Shown here: positions 9,032-18,342 of the stretch, piece by piece
Numbering within the stretch: position 1 is the stretch's first letter
Layout: each line of letters begins with the position of its first letter
Source of the DNA: DAOUFU01 sp034429275
Lineage (GTDB): Bacteria > Chloroflexota > Anaerolineae > Aggregatilineales > Aggregatilineaceae
Direction: 5' to 3'
NCBI GenBank assembly: GCA_034429275.1
Contig: DAOUFU010000100.1
Location: 1-64,000 of the forward strand
Length of the DNA: 64,000 nucleotides
Notes under the pieces: generated by a model
The model's input: the letters and a program-made list of their open reading frames with translations, nothing else
What the model was told of the DNA's origin: nothing
The model's database searches: none
Translations under genes and position numbers: made by a program

Positions 9032-10249
9032 CTATGGCATGAGCAGCACAGGGCGGATTCGCTCCATCGCCCAGTCCACATCGTCTTTGGTGAGGATCAA
9101 CGGAGGGGCGAACCGGATAATGTGGTGATGCGTCTCTTTGGCGAGGATACCTTTGCCTTGTAGGGCCTCACAGAAGCGTCGCGCACCTCCGGCTGACGGG
9201 TGGAGTTCCACCCCGATCATCAGGCCCCTGCCGCGCACCTCTTTGACGTGCGGGCTGTTGACCTCGGCCAGGTGTTCCATGAAATAGTCGCCAACGACCG
9301 CCGCATTCTCGATCATGTTTTCTTCGATCAGCACGCGCATGGCGGCCTGGGCGACTGCGGCACCCAGCGGATTGCCGCCGAAGGTGCTGCCGTGATCGCC
9401 GGGGCGGAAGACGCCAAGGATTTCGCGGCTGGCGACGACGGCGGAGACCGGGTAGAAGCCGCCGGACAGCGCTTTGCCGATGGTGATCATATCGGGGCGG
9501 ACGTTTTCGTGATCGCAGGCGAACAACTTGCCGGTGCGGCCCAGCCCGGTCTGAATCTCATCCGCGATCATCAGCACATGGTGCCGGTCGCACAGATCGC
9601 GCACGCGGCGCAGGTAGCCATCGGGCGGCACGATCACGCCGCCTTCCCCCTGGATCGGTTCAAACAAAAAGGCGGCAGTATTGGGGGTGATGGCAGCTTC
9701 GAGCGCATCGGCATCACCAAAAGGGACAATCTTGAACCCCGGTGTAAAGGGGCTGAATCCCTGCCGGTACTGTGGTTCGGTGCTAAAGGAAATAATTGAA
9801 ATGGTGCGACCAGCAAAATTGCCCCGGCAGGCGATGATCTCCGCCTGACCCTCCGGGATGCCCTTAACCTCGTAACCCCATTTGCGGGCGGCCTTGAGCG
9901 CCGTCTCGACGGCTTCGGCCCCGGTGTTCATGGGCAGGGCCATTTCGTACCCGGTTAGCTCACACAACTGCTGGTAAAACCGGCCCAACTGGTCGTTGCG
10001 GAATGCCCGACTGGTCAATGGCAGGCGGCTGGCCTGTTCGATGAGGGCTTCGAGAATGCGGGGATGCGTATGACCCTGGTTGACGGCGCTGTAGGCGCTC
10101 AGGCAGTCCAGGTAACGATTGCCTTCCACATCCCACACCCAAATCCCCTCGCCCTTGGTGAGCACGACATCTAACGGATGATAGTTGTGTGCTCCGTATT
10201 GCTCCTCCAAAGCAATAAGTTCCTCGGTCACGGTCTGTGCAGTGTCCAT
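9032..10249 (-). CDS. rocD: Ornithine--oxo-acid transaminase
   Basis: 405-residue PLP enzyme of class III. It moves the delta-amino group of ornithine to 2-oxoglutarate, giving glutamate semialdehyde, and so links arginine and proline metabolism. The N-terminal YGAHNYHPLDVVL and the NTGAEAVETALK motif are typical of ornithine aminotransferases, and the PLP lysine is in ITIGKALSGG (about Lys259). The start ATG at 10249 has AGGGG about 10 bases upstream. The gene stands alone, with its own promoter and a bidirectional terminator. Confidence 0.93.
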   Translation of the reverse strand: MDTAQTVTEELIALEEQYGAHNYHPLDVVLTKGEGIWVWDVEGNRYLDCLSAYSAVNQGHTHPRILEALIEQASRLPLTSRAFRNDQLGRFYQQLCELTGYEMALPMNTGAEAVETALKAARKWGYEVKGIPEGQAEIIACRGNFAGRTISIISFSTEPQYRQGFSPFTPGFKIVPFGDADALEAAITPNTAAFLFEPIQGEGGVIVPPDGYLRRVRDLCDRHHVLMIADEIQTGLGRTGKLFACDHENVRPDMITIGKALSGGFYPVSAVVASREILGVFRPGDHGSTFGGNPLGAAVAQAAMRVLIEENMIENAAVVGDYFMEHLAEVNSPHVKEVRGRGLMIGVELHPSAGGARRFCEALQGKGILAKETHHHIIRFAPPLILTKDDVDWAMERIRPVLLMP

Positions 10250-10323
10250 GATGATGTGTCCCCTATTCGGACGGATGGGCTGCTCGTTTGACAGTATCGG
10301 GAACAGCCGTACCGATTACTCCG

Positions 10324-10353
10324 ATTATAGCGCCGCAGGCACGCGAATGGCAG
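10324..10353 (-). promoter_or_regulatory. Candidate rocD promoter
   Basis: On the minus strand a perfect TATAAT (10324-10329) stands 18 bases downstream of CTGCCA (10348-10353, 4 of 6 matches to the -35 consensus). It would give a 5' leader of about 65-70 bases. Confidence 0.5.
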
Positions 10354-10524
10354 GCCGAAAACTGGCAGGATGTTTGAGCGCTGCCGTGATGTTAATCGCG
10401 TGGCCGCCGGATCGATTTGCCCCCGGCTGGGCGCTGACGGTAAACTACAGCATAATCACGCCCGTCACACATGGCGGAATGGAGCGTGATCGCTGCCTCA
10501 CCCGCATCCTACGAGCCAGGGCCT

Positions 10525-12180
10525 ATGGATACCAACCCGTACAACCCTTTACAACCCGTCACTAACCCGGCGTTTTTCTTCGGGCGCGAGCGGGCGTTCG
10601 CCTTCTTTCGCCAACACCTGGTCGATCTGCCGCGCCAGCAGGCGATGGTGCTGATCGGGCGGCGTGGGCTGGGGAAGAGCGCGCTGGTGTGGCAGCTTCA
10701 ATACCAGCTTGAAGATCGCATCCGTCCCTGCATTGTCAGCCTGGGGATGGTGGAGCCGCTCAACGAAGATACGCTCATGGATGCGCTGGTCCAGGCGATC
10801 CGGCGCACGCTGGATGAGATGGAAGCCAGCACGCTGCGCCTGCCCACCTGGCCCCCTGAACCGGAGCCGGAGGCCGGTCCGGAAGCCCTGCTGCCGGAAC
10901 GCCGCGCCTGGTTCCGCGAGTCCTACCTGGATGTGGCCTTCGCTGCGCTGCGCCAGCACTCACTGCTGCTGATCCTCGATGATGCGCACCTGCTCATGGC
11001 GGCCATCGATCGCGGCGATCTGGCTGATGATTGGTGGGCGTACCTGGGCGAGTTGATGGCCGCCCACGAGCGGCTTGACCTGATCGTGACGGTCGATGCG
11101 ACGGCTGAAGATCGCGTATTGGGGATTCCGCTGCTGGCTGACCCTGCGCTGCAGCTCCGGCTGGACGAACTGGCACCCGCCGACGCCGAACGTTTGATCC
11201 GCGAACCGATGGCGGCCACCTGCCGGTATGAGCACGGCGTGGTCGAGCTGATTGGGGACATGGCCGGGGGGCATCCCTTTATGCTGCATTCGGTGTGCCG
11301 CCTGTTGTATCGCCGTTCGGAAGAGCGCAATCATAACGGATTGATCACAGCGCACGACCTGACGGCGATTCTACCGGCGCTGGTCGAGCAGGTGGCGGAT
11401 GTGCTGGGGCCGCTGTGGGAGACCTTGAGCGCCAACGAGCGCTTGACGCTGCGCGCGGTGCGCGTCCTGGGTGAGGGCGATCCGAGGCGGGCTGTGCCGT
11501 TTGAGGCGATATTCTATACACTCACTCGCGCGGGATATTCGGTCAACAAAACGCAGGTGGCAGCGGCGCTGCGTGCGCTGGATTACAACGGTTTGCTGCA
11601 CTCTGAAAATGATACGTACCGCCTGTCCGCGCGCCTGATCGCCGCCTGGCTGGATGCCAGCCCGGCGGACCTCCCCGCGCGTGTGCCCGCCGAAGAGACC
11701 GCTCGCAGAAACTTGACCCAGATTATTCCCATCGTCGGTGTGCTGCTGGTATTGATCGCCGTTGGCGTGCTGGGGGCCGCGCTGCTGAGCGGGGCGCTCG
11801 AAAGCAACCAGGAACGACAGCCCGGTGCAGGCGCTGCTACGGCCACACTATCGCTGAATATCGAGGCGACTCACCGGGCCGATTTTGCCACACAGACGGA
11901 GGCTGCACGCCCGACACGTACCCCCACAGCGACCGATACCGCTACGACGACGCCTTCGCCGACGATTACGCCGTCATCGACCGTCACGCCCACCGCTACG
12001 CCTACTGCGACCGCATCTGCGACATCTACGGCAACTGCCACCCTTTCGCCAACCGCGACTCTTCCAGCGATCGTGACCCCAGTGACAACACCGACTCCGA
12101 CACCTCCCGCGACAGCGACGCCGCGCCCATCGCGGACGCCCACTCCCACGCCGCCGCCCACACTCGACCCCGGTGGATAA
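10525..12180 (+). CDS. AAA/STAND-type ATPase with C-terminal membrane anchor and Thr/Pro stalk
   Basis: 551-residue protein in three parts. Residues 1-300 are an AAA-type NTPase: NPAFFFGRE before the domain, Walker A GRRGLGKSAL from about residue 45 and Walker B LLLILDDAHLL. A winged-helix-like region follows. A single transmembrane helix at about 401-426 leads to a Thr/Pro/Ala stalk of about 120 residues that would lie outside the cell. ATG 10525 matches where the conserved NPYNPLQPVTNPAFFFGR opening begins; an in-frame ATG at 10471 would add 18 unconserved residues. The role is unknown; a sensor or assembly ATPase is possible. Confidence 0.8.
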   Translation: MDTNPYNPLQPVTNPAFFFGRERAFAFFRQHLVDLPRQQAMVLIGRRGLGKSALVWQLQYQLEDRIRPCIVSLGMVEPLNEDTLMDALVQAIRRTLDEMEASTLRLPTWPPEPEPEAGPEALLPERRAWFRESYLDVAFAALRQHSLLLILDDAHLLMAAIDRGDLADDWWAYLGELMAAHERLDLIVTVDATAEDRVLGIPLLADPALQLRLDELAPADAERLIREPMAATCRYEHGVVELIGDMAGGHPFMLHSVCRLLYRRSEERNHNGLITAHDLTAILPALVEQVADVLGPLWETLSANERLTLRAVRVLGEGDPRRAVPFEAIFYTLTRAGYSVNKTQVAAALRALDYNGLLHSENDTYRLSARLIAAWLDASPADLPARVPAEETARRNLTQIIPIVGVLLVLIAVGVLGAALLSGALESNQERQPGAGAATATLSLNIEATHRADFATQTEAARPTRTPTATDTATTTPSPTITPSSTVTPTATPTATASATSTATATLSPTATLPAIVTPVTTPTPTPPATATPRPSRTPTPTPPPTLDPGG

Positions 12181-12192
12181 ACATCGAGAGGG

Positions 12193-12234
12193 AAAAAAGA
12201 AAAACGCGGGCCAGCATATCACGACTGGCCCGCG
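12193..12234 (-). terminator. Rho-independent terminator of the PNPOx-fold gene
   Basis: CGCGGGCCAG (12205-12214) and CTGGCCCGCG (12225-12234) form a 10-bp stem. The A-rich tract at 12193-12204 becomes a T-run on the minus strand, so the terminator serves the leftward gene that ends at 12324. Confidence 0.8.
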
Positions 12235-12323
12235 CCGCGAGCATGTTGAGTGGGCCGTGTTGACATTTACGGATGAAAAGGCGAGTGTTCCGAGCACCAA
12301 TGTCAACACGACCTGGGGCGGCT

Positions 12324-12773
12324 TTAAGCGAAGGCGGGTTCCCACCGGTTCATGACGATCTTGCCGTCTTCATAGTCGCGGGCAAGCGCCGCATCGATCT
12401 TTAGCTCGAAGAGCACGTATTCTTCAGAGGGCGTATAGCACGAGGCTTCGATCGCATTGTTGCGAATGTCCTCATCGGTCAGCAGGGTCGCTTTCCCCTT
12501 AATGCTGAACTCGCCGCCAACCCCCACCGGGTTATCGACCAGCGAATGCATGGCGAACAGGCCATTTCGTTTGAGGTCGGCAACCTTCGGCGAAGTCGGT
12601 TCGATAAACAGCAGCAGGCGGTCATGGCAGATCACCGGCTGGACGGGGTTCACGCGCGGGGTGCCATCGGCGGCAATTGTCGCCAGGAAGGCGACCCGCG
12701 CCCGATGAAACCGGCGCTCGCCATAAGCGGCCAGTTCGGGAGCCATCGATTTGAATTCACCCCAGCTTTTCAT
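12324..12773 (-). CDS. Pyridoxamine 5'-phosphate oxidase-fold protein
   Basis: 149-residue flavin or F420/heme-binding split-barrel protein. The segment RARVAFLATIAADGTPRVNPVQP is typical of small PNPOx-like domains that bind FMN, F420 or heme. The normal PdxH substrate residues cannot be checked by eye, so vitamin B6 oxidase activity is not claimed. A GAGGAG ribosome site precedes ATG 12773. It has its own downstream terminator and appears monocistronic. Confidence 0.83.
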   Translation of the reverse strand: MKSWGEFKSMAPELAAYGERRFHRARVAFLATIAADGTPRVNPVQPVICHDRLLLFIEPTSPKVADLKRNGLFAMHSLVDNPVGVGGEFSIKGKATLLTDEDIRNNAIEASCYTPSEEYVLFELKIDAALARDYEDGKIVMNRWEPAFA

Positions 12774-12934
12774 GCGATAAATCTCCTCTACTTGGTTATG
12801 CTGAAGGCTGCAAGGGATGCAGCGGACGATCGGACTCCAGCATAACCTGCTTTCATTTCGTGAATTTTAGCGCAAAGCTGGAGGCGGGTAATTAGCTATT
12901 TTGGACAAGGCTGCCGAATCGTTGGCGTTCACAC

Positions 12935-15370
12935 CTACGGTTCGCGGCTGATGGTGATCATGCCGGGCGGAAGCCCAACCAGGGCGAGCATCCCCGCCGC
13001 ATTGGCAGCATAGCTGCCGCCAGCGTTTCCTCCGGCGGTGACGCGGTAGACCGTGTCCGGCTGAAGGCCAGTGATCAGCAGGGTTTGTACATCCGTGCCG
13101 ACCTGGAACCGCCCCTCGGTGACATCGCGCGCATCGTCTGGGGTAAGGTCGAACATTACCTGGGTATCGCCCAGGATCACCCCGCGTAGCTGATCGCCGG
13201 GCACGAGCACCCCCTCCGCAGGGGGAGGATCACCCGCGTTCTGGGCGTGGAAAACGGTCAGGAACCAGTAGTCGAGATTGGGTGCAGAAGGGGCGATCTC
13301 CAGGCGGAAATACCCGTAGGGGTCAATCTCGAACGTGTTGGAAGCGGGTTCTCCCCAGCTTTGATCGATCATCTGGCCGGCGACTTCAAAACCTTCGACC
13401 AGGCGGACGGTGCTGTTGGGCAGCAGGTTTTGCATATACAACGCGCTGTCGTTGACCAGAGTCCCGTAAAAAATGCCATTGGGCGCGGGCTTTGTCTGAA
13501 AATGGAAGATGGCAAAAGGGGCGTAGGTCGGGTAGGTGGTCACGATCCGGTCAGCGACGACGACGGTGCCGGGACGCACATAGACCAACTCGCGGATCAC
13601 GCTGCTGACTTTGGCGCGGTTATCCGGCGTGGTATAGAGTGTACTGTTGTAGGCCCCGGTGAGATCGGCGCGAATGTACGTCGCTGCGCCGGAGGCGGCG
13701 TTCAATTCGCCCAGGCGCGTGATCGAGCCGGTGTCATAGGCGCGCCAGTTCTCCATCAGTACATCGACATTCACGGCGGTACGGCTGGCCGGGCGCAGCG
13801 AGCGCTGACCGCAGTCGTTGAACCAGACTTCGCGCTCGCTGTTGGGTCGGATGCCATCGAAGGTCTCGGCCAGGTCACAGATCAGCAGGGTGTTGGCCGC
13901 GATGCTGCGCACGTAGTAGTTTGCGTCGTGATCGGATGTGCCATCGCCACTATATACACCGCTCCGCACGACCAGGTCTGCGCCGTCGTGGAAGATCGTG
14001 AAATTGCCCTGGTCAAAGAACTGGTGATAGGCCAGGTGATCACCCGCGTTGAAGCTGACATAGGTCGCCGATGGGTCCAGGCGTCCCTGATCGTTGATCC
14101 AATGGGAGCGCATGAAGACATGCCCATTATAGGGCGCAACCCAGGTTGTGAGGGTGGGCGGTGCGCCCAGCCACAACGGATCACGCCACAGGAATTCCTC
14201 GATAGCCATCCAGCGCGGCAGCGAATCGGGCGGTTGGCGCAGAAACCATGCCATCCAGTTAGCATATTCAAAGCCGCGAAAGACCGCTGCCAGCAGCAGG
14301 TCCTGTGCCCGACCGTAGGCGACTGCCGGGTGATAGCGCTCGCTGTCGCCGATGATCGAGGGGTAGCTGTGCATCGGCTCGCCCCATTCGGCGTTGTAGG
14401 TGGTGGTGTTGGACGGGTGGTAGAGGAACAGGTCGTAAGCGAGGCGATCGTACCACCAGCGCGTGGCAGCGAAATAATTCTCCCCGGCGGCAGTCCACCA
14501 GGCCAGCGCGGTCTGCACTTTTGGCCAGACGGCGATGAACCCATAAACCGGGCCTTCGGCCCAGGCTCCACCCTGCTGCAGATCCAGGGCAGGGATTACG
14601 GTGCCGGTAAGTACTTCGCGGCAGAAGTCCATCAGGGCGGGTGCGTTTTCGTGTTCACCCCACAGCGCCAGCGCGGTTGCCGTGAGTGCCCATAACCAGC
14701 GCGCATCATAATTGCCGAATGCGCTTAGCTGTCCGTTCACCCAGATGATGCCATCGATATCTGCCTCCGGGTCGCGCAGGCGCTTCGAAGCGCGCCACAG
14801 CGTATCCTGGACATTGGCGCGGTCATCCGTAGTGAGCGCGTGGTACATCCAGTCGAATCCGACCGCCAGGGCGGCAACATCTTCCAACAACTGCCCATCG
14901 ATCCCACCCTCCGATCCCTGCATGACCGGATGCGCCTCAATGCGGTTGATCAGACCGGCCATCACCCGCTTGGCGCGCTCGGCATAGCGGAGATCGCCAG
15001 TCACCAGCCAGGCGACTGCCAGTGAGCGCAGGGCCGAATCTGCCGCCCATTCGGCGTCCTCTTCCGGGTCGCCAGAGTTGACATAATCGCTGAGCAGCAC
15101 CCAGGCCGGAACGTTACTGGCTGCACGCGGCTTGAGCACCTCATCGACCGTGGTCTGCGTGATCAGCAGGCGCGGATGGGTGCCAAAGGGCGCGACCGGC
15201 ATGGGCAGGTCTTCGCCCGACTGGGCCGAGGCGGTCGGAACAGTCGAGACAGAGGACCACAAGGGGAGCGCCCAGAGGGCCAGCAGTGCGACGATGGTCA
15301 GCAAGTGAATGACCCGGCTTTTACCAGCCTGGCGCGGGTTGCCGGCGCTCATATGGAAGGTAGGAAGCAT
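12935..15370 (-). CDS. Secreted heparinase II/III-like protein
   Basis: 811-residue exported protein. After a signal peptide (hydrophobic stretch, then PTASAQS) comes an alpha-helical toroid region, with HPRLLIT near residue 65 and repeated Trp-rich helices to about residue 380. A beta-sheet domain follows, with SFNAGDHLAYHQFFDQGNF, a segment typical of the heparinase II/III family. The C-terminal 80 residues look like a Fn3-type or carbohydrate-contact module. Family members are lyases acting on acidic polysaccharides, so secreted polysaccharide cleavage is likely; the substrate is not known. ATG 15370 has AAAGGA 8 bases upstream. Confidence 0.8.
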   Translation of the reverse strand: MLPTFHMSAGNPRQAGKSRVIHLLTIVALLALWALPLWSSVSTVPTASAQSGEDLPMPVAPFGTHPRLLITQTTVDEVLKPRAASNVPAWVLLSDYVNSGDPEEDAEWAADSALRSLAVAWLVTGDLRYAERAKRVMAGLINRIEAHPVMQGSEGGIDGQLLEDVAALAVGFDWMYHALTTDDRANVQDTLWRASKRLRDPEADIDGIIWVNGQLSAFGNYDARWLWALTATALALWGEHENAPALMDFCREVLTGTVIPALDLQQGGAWAEGPVYGFIAVWPKVQTALAWWTAAGENYFAATRWWYDRLAYDLFLYHPSNTTTYNAEWGEPMHSYPSIIGDSERYHPAVAYGRAQDLLLAAVFRGFEYANWMAWFLRQPPDSLPRWMAIEEFLWRDPLWLGAPPTLTTWVAPYNGHVFMRSHWINDQGRLDPSATYVSFNAGDHLAYHQFFDQGNFTIFHDGADLVVRSGVYSGDGTSDHDANYYVRSIAANTLLICDLAETFDGIRPNSEREVWFNDCGQRSLRPASRTAVNVDVLMENWRAYDTGSITRLGELNAASGAATYIRADLTGAYNSTLYTTPDNRAKVSSVIRELVYVRPGTVVVADRIVTTYPTYAPFAIFHFQTKPAPNGIFYGTLVNDSALYMQNLLPNSTVRLVEGFEVAGQMIDQSWGEPASNTFEIDPYGYFRLEIAPSAPNLDYWFLTVFHAQNAGDPPPAEGVLVPGDQLRGVILGDTQVMFDLTPDDARDVTEGRFQVGTDVQTLLITGLQPDTVYRVTAGGNAGGSYAANAAGMLALVGLPPGMITISREP

Positions 15371-15391
15371 AGCGGCTATCCTTTAAGTCCT

Positions 15392-15751
15392 TTAGAAGGG
15401 CAGGCTGTCATCATCCAGGGGCGAATAGGGAACGAGCGGCTCAACGCGCAGCCAGGTACGACCAATGCGAAACAATTGCCCCGGCTTGAGCGCCGTGCGC
15501 CCGGTGATCTTTTCATCTTCCAGGTAAGTGCCGTTGGTGCTGTTCAGGTCTTCGAGCCAAAGCTGATGGCCGTCGTAGATGACGATGGCGTGCTCGCGCG
15601 AGACCTGGCTGTCGTAGCTCAAACACACGTCTGATCCTTCGCGCCGCCCGATGGTGATCTGCAATGGGCGGTCGGAATCCAGCAGTGTCTCAAACGGCAG
15701 CATATCGCCATCGCGCGGGCCGCTCATCAGCGAAACGATGATCTCATCCAC
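15392..15751 (-). CDS. Small FHA domain protein
   Basis: 119-residue protein that is essentially one FHA domain, the fold that binds phosphothreonine peptides. The signature residues are all visible: IGRREGSD, SREHAIV and LNSTNGTYLE. GTG 15751 is chosen as start because AAGGAG lies 9 bases upstream; longer forms would run into the divergent Clp gene. A Ser/Thr kinase gene is encoded 4 kb away on the other strand and is an obvious candidate partner. It ends 21 bases before the start of the secreted heparinase-like gene on the same strand, and the two could share a transcript. Confidence 0.85.
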   Translation of the reverse strand: MDEIIVSLMSGPRDGDMLPFETLLDSDRPLQITIGRREGSDVCLSYDSQVSREHAIVIYDGHQLWLEDLNSTNGTYLEDEKITGRTALKPGQLFRIGRTWLRVEPLVPYSPLDDDSLPF

Positions 15752-15897
15752 GTTCTGCAACTCCTTCACGATTTCTCCGGCGGTGATGGGCACACCCGGT
15801 GGGGTCTCATGGGTGATTGTACCAGACCTTGTGCGCTTCGACGCGCAGTACCATCGGGCCAGGACCGGAACAAACCCGGTGCAGAATGGCACGGACT

Positions 15898-15906
15898 TGG
15901 TATACT
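15898..15906 (+). promoter_or_regulatory. Extended -10 promoter of the Clp ATPase gene
   Basis: TTGGTATACT contains TGG directly before TATACT, the extended -10 arrangement, 40 bases before the ATG at 15947. There is no clear -35 box. It lies in the 195-bp divergent gap between the FHA and Clp genes. Confidence 0.45.
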
Positions 15907-15946
15907 TGAACGTACATTGCTCGCCCATGGTTGAGAGAGAATGGTC

Positions 15947-18337
15947 ATGCCCAAGTCGCCCCTGGACATCAACGAACCAGAGATCCGCAAGCGGTGCGGC
16001 CCCCTGCTGGATGGTGCTGTCGAAGAAGCGAACCGGCTGCGCCACAATTATATCGGTACCGAGCACCTCTTCAACGCCCTGACTCATACCCCGAAAGGAC
16101 CCGCCGAGCGAATGCTGGTGGAAGCCGGGTTGGAACCGCGCGAAGTGCGGAATGCCATCCGGCGGTTGGCTGGGGCCGGAGATGATATGGTCAGCGACCG
16201 GCCACCTCTCACGCCGCGTGCCCATCGCGTGCTGGCGATGGCGGTGTACCTAGCCGATGATGCCGGGGATCGCTATGTGACCGAGGAACAGGTGCTGTTG
16301 GCGCTGCTGCAAGAGGGCGAAGGGATCGCCGCGCGCGAACTGACTCGGCGTGGCGTCGATACGGTAAGCTGGATCGAGCGGCTGCTGGACACAATCGAAG
16401 GCAGTGATAGCGATGAATTCAGTCGGCTGCTGGACGAGATCGACTCGTCCCCGGCGCTGGACACCACCGAATTCAGCGGGGCATCCAAGCGGATGCCGAC
16501 CCCACTGCTCGACAAGTATGGGCGTGACCTGACCGAGCAAGCTCAGAAGGGTAAAATTGGCCCGGCGGTGGGACGCGAGCAGGAAATCCGCATGGTGGCG
16601 CGCACGCTGCGCCGCAGCAAAAAGAATAATCCCTTGCTGTTGGGCGATTCCGGGGTGGGCAAGACGGCGGTCGTTGAAGGACTGGCGTATAACATCGCGC
16701 ACGGGCTGGCCCCCAAGTTCCTGCTCAACCGGCGGATCGTCGGTCTGGAGATCGGGATGCTGGTGGCTGGAACCAGCCTGCGCGGGCAGTTCGAGGAACG
16801 CATCGTCGGCATTGTGGACGAGGTGAAGAACGCCCCAGAGGTGATCCTGTTCATCGACGAGATTCACACGATTGTCGGAGCGGGCGATACCATCGACAGC
16901 AACCTGGACGCTGCCAATATCCTCAAACCGGCGCTGGCACGCGGAGAAATCACCTGTATCGGCGCGACTACCTATGAAGAATATCGCAAAGCTATCGCGC
17001 GCGACCCTGCGTTGGACCGGCGCTTCCGCACGATTGAGATCAAAGAGCAGAGCGTGGCGGAATCGCTGGTAGTGGTCGAGCATGTCTACCAGCGCTACGA
17101 GGAACATCACAAGGTGACCATTCTGCCCGAAGCCCGCGAAGCAGCCGTGCGGCTGGCAGATCGTTATATGCGCGATCGCCGCCTGCCCGATAAAGCGCTG
17201 GACCTGCTCGACGAAGCGTGCGCACGTGTGGTGATCCAGACCAACGCGCAAGATGACGAGAATGCGGCCCGCCAGGAAATCACCGCTGAGACGATCACGC
17301 AGGTGCTCAGCGAGTGGACGGGTATCCCGGTCAGCGAGCTAACAGCTAACGAGCGCCAGCGCTTCGCCCACATGGCCGATGCCCTGCGCGAGCGCGTGAT
17401 CGGCCAGGATCACGCGCTAGAAGCAGTCTCTGCTGCCGTCAAGACGAACCGCGCCGGGTTGGGCGATCCGCGTCGCCCGGTTGGGGTGTTCCTGTTCCTG
17501 GGGCCGAGCGGCGTGGGCAAAACAGAACTGGCGAAAGCGCTGGCCCAGTTCCTGTTTAATGACGATGATGCCATGATCCGGCTGGATATGTCGGAGTTTC
17601 ACGATCAGCACACAGTCGCCCGCTTGATCGGTGCGCCGCCCGGCTACAAGGGCATGGAGCAGGGGGGCCAGCTCACCGAGGCGCTGCGCCGCCAGCCTTA
17701 CAGCGTGGTGCTGCTGGACGAGATCGAAAAAGCCGCGCCCGAAGTGTTCGATATGTTCCTGCAGGTATTCGACGAAGGGCGCCTGACCGACTCGCAGGGG
17801 AGCACGATCGATGGCCGCCATGCCTGCTGGATCATGACCAGCAACATCGGCACTGGCGATGTGGGCAAAGGGCTGGGCTTTTTTGCCAAGCCGGGCGACT
17901 TGCCCGATTACGACTTTCACCTGAAGAAGCATTTCCGCCCGGAGTTTCTCAACCGGCTGGATGACGTGGTAATTTTCCACCCGCTCAGCGAAGAAGCGCT
18001 CAATGGGATTCTGGATCTGCAGATGCGCGAGGTGATTGCCCGGCTTGAAGCGCAGCATATCGGCTTCCGGCTGGACCCCAGCGCGCGGTCGCTGCTGCTG
18101 CGCGAAGGTTACGATCCTGCGCTGGGCGCACGTCCACTGCGGCGCGCCATCGCCCGCCTGCTGACTCAGCCCCTCAGTACCGCCTTGTTGGAGGAAACCT
18201 TTAAGGCCGGGGATGTCGTGCTGGCGGTGGCGGAGGGCGACCAATTGGTGCTGCGCAAGGCCGATGCGGCGACTGCTGCCGGGTCGAGTGAAAGCCCCTT
18301 TTCCCCGCCGCCTGCTGCGACTCAAAGCGCGGAGTAA
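15947..18337 (+). CDS. ATP-dependent Clp protease ATP-binding subunit (ClpA/ClpC type, no middle domain)
   Basis: 796-residue Hsp100 unfoldase. It has an N-terminal Clp repeat domain (about 10-150) and two AAA modules, with Walker A at about 232 (GDSGVGKT) and 519 (GPSGVGKT) and Walker B as FIDEIHT and LLDEIEK. The linker between the modules is short: the coiled-coil middle domain and UVR motif of ClpC and ClpB are missing. An LGF tripeptide in the second module (KGLGFF) matches the ClpP-docking loop of ClpC, so it probably feeds a ClpP peptidase. ATG 15947 is preferred over 15941, whose upstream GAGAGA has no spacing. Confidence 0.88.
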   Translation: MPKSPLDINEPEIRKRCGPLLDGAVEEANRLRHNYIGTEHLFNALTHTPKGPAERMLVEAGLEPREVRNAIRRLAGAGDDMVSDRPPLTPRAHRVLAMAVYLADDAGDRYVTEEQVLLALLQEGEGIAARELTRRGVDTVSWIERLLDTIEGSDSDEFSRLLDEIDSSPALDTTEFSGASKRMPTPLLDKYGRDLTEQAQKGKIGPAVGREQEIRMVARTLRRSKKNNPLLLGDSGVGKTAVVEGLAYNIAHGLAPKFLLNRRIVGLEIGMLVAGTSLRGQFEERIVGIVDEVKNAPEVILFIDEIHTIVGAGDTIDSNLDAANILKPALARGEITCIGATTYEEYRKAIARDPALDRRFRTIEIKEQSVAESLVVVEHVYQRYEEHHKVTILPEAREAAVRLADRYMRDRRLPDKALDLLDEACARVVIQTNAQDDENAARQEITAETITQVLSEWTGIPVSELTANERQRFAHMADALRERVIGQDHALEAVSAAVKTNRAGLGDPRRPVGVFLFLGPSGVGKTELAKALAQFLFNDDDAMIRLDMSEFHDQHTVARLIGAPPGYKGMEQGGQLTEALRRQPYSVVLLDEIEKAAPEVFDMFLQVFDEGRLTDSQGSTIDGRHACWIMTSNIGTGDVGKGLGFFAKPGDLPDYDFHLKKHFRPEFLNRLDDVVIFHPLSEEALNGILDLQMREVIARLEAQHIGFRLDPSARSLLLREGYDPALGARPLRRAIARLLTQPLSTALLEETFKAGDVVLAVAEGDQLVLRKADAATAAGSSESPFSPPPAATQSAE

Positions 18338-18342
18338 CCCCT

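Noticed and set aside
9200..9799. 199-codon plus-strand frame opposite rocD
   Set aside because: Antisense to a clear class III aminotransferase; no supporting start signal.
13247..14695. 482-codon plus-strand frame inside the secreted heparinase-like gene
   Set aside because: Antisense shadow of a well-supported minus-strand gene; no ribosome site and no recognisable motif.
15752..16225. N-terminal extension of the FHA gene into the Clp gene
   Set aside because: The added sequence has no family similarity, overlaps the divergent coding start and promoter, and a good ribosome site supports GTG 15751.
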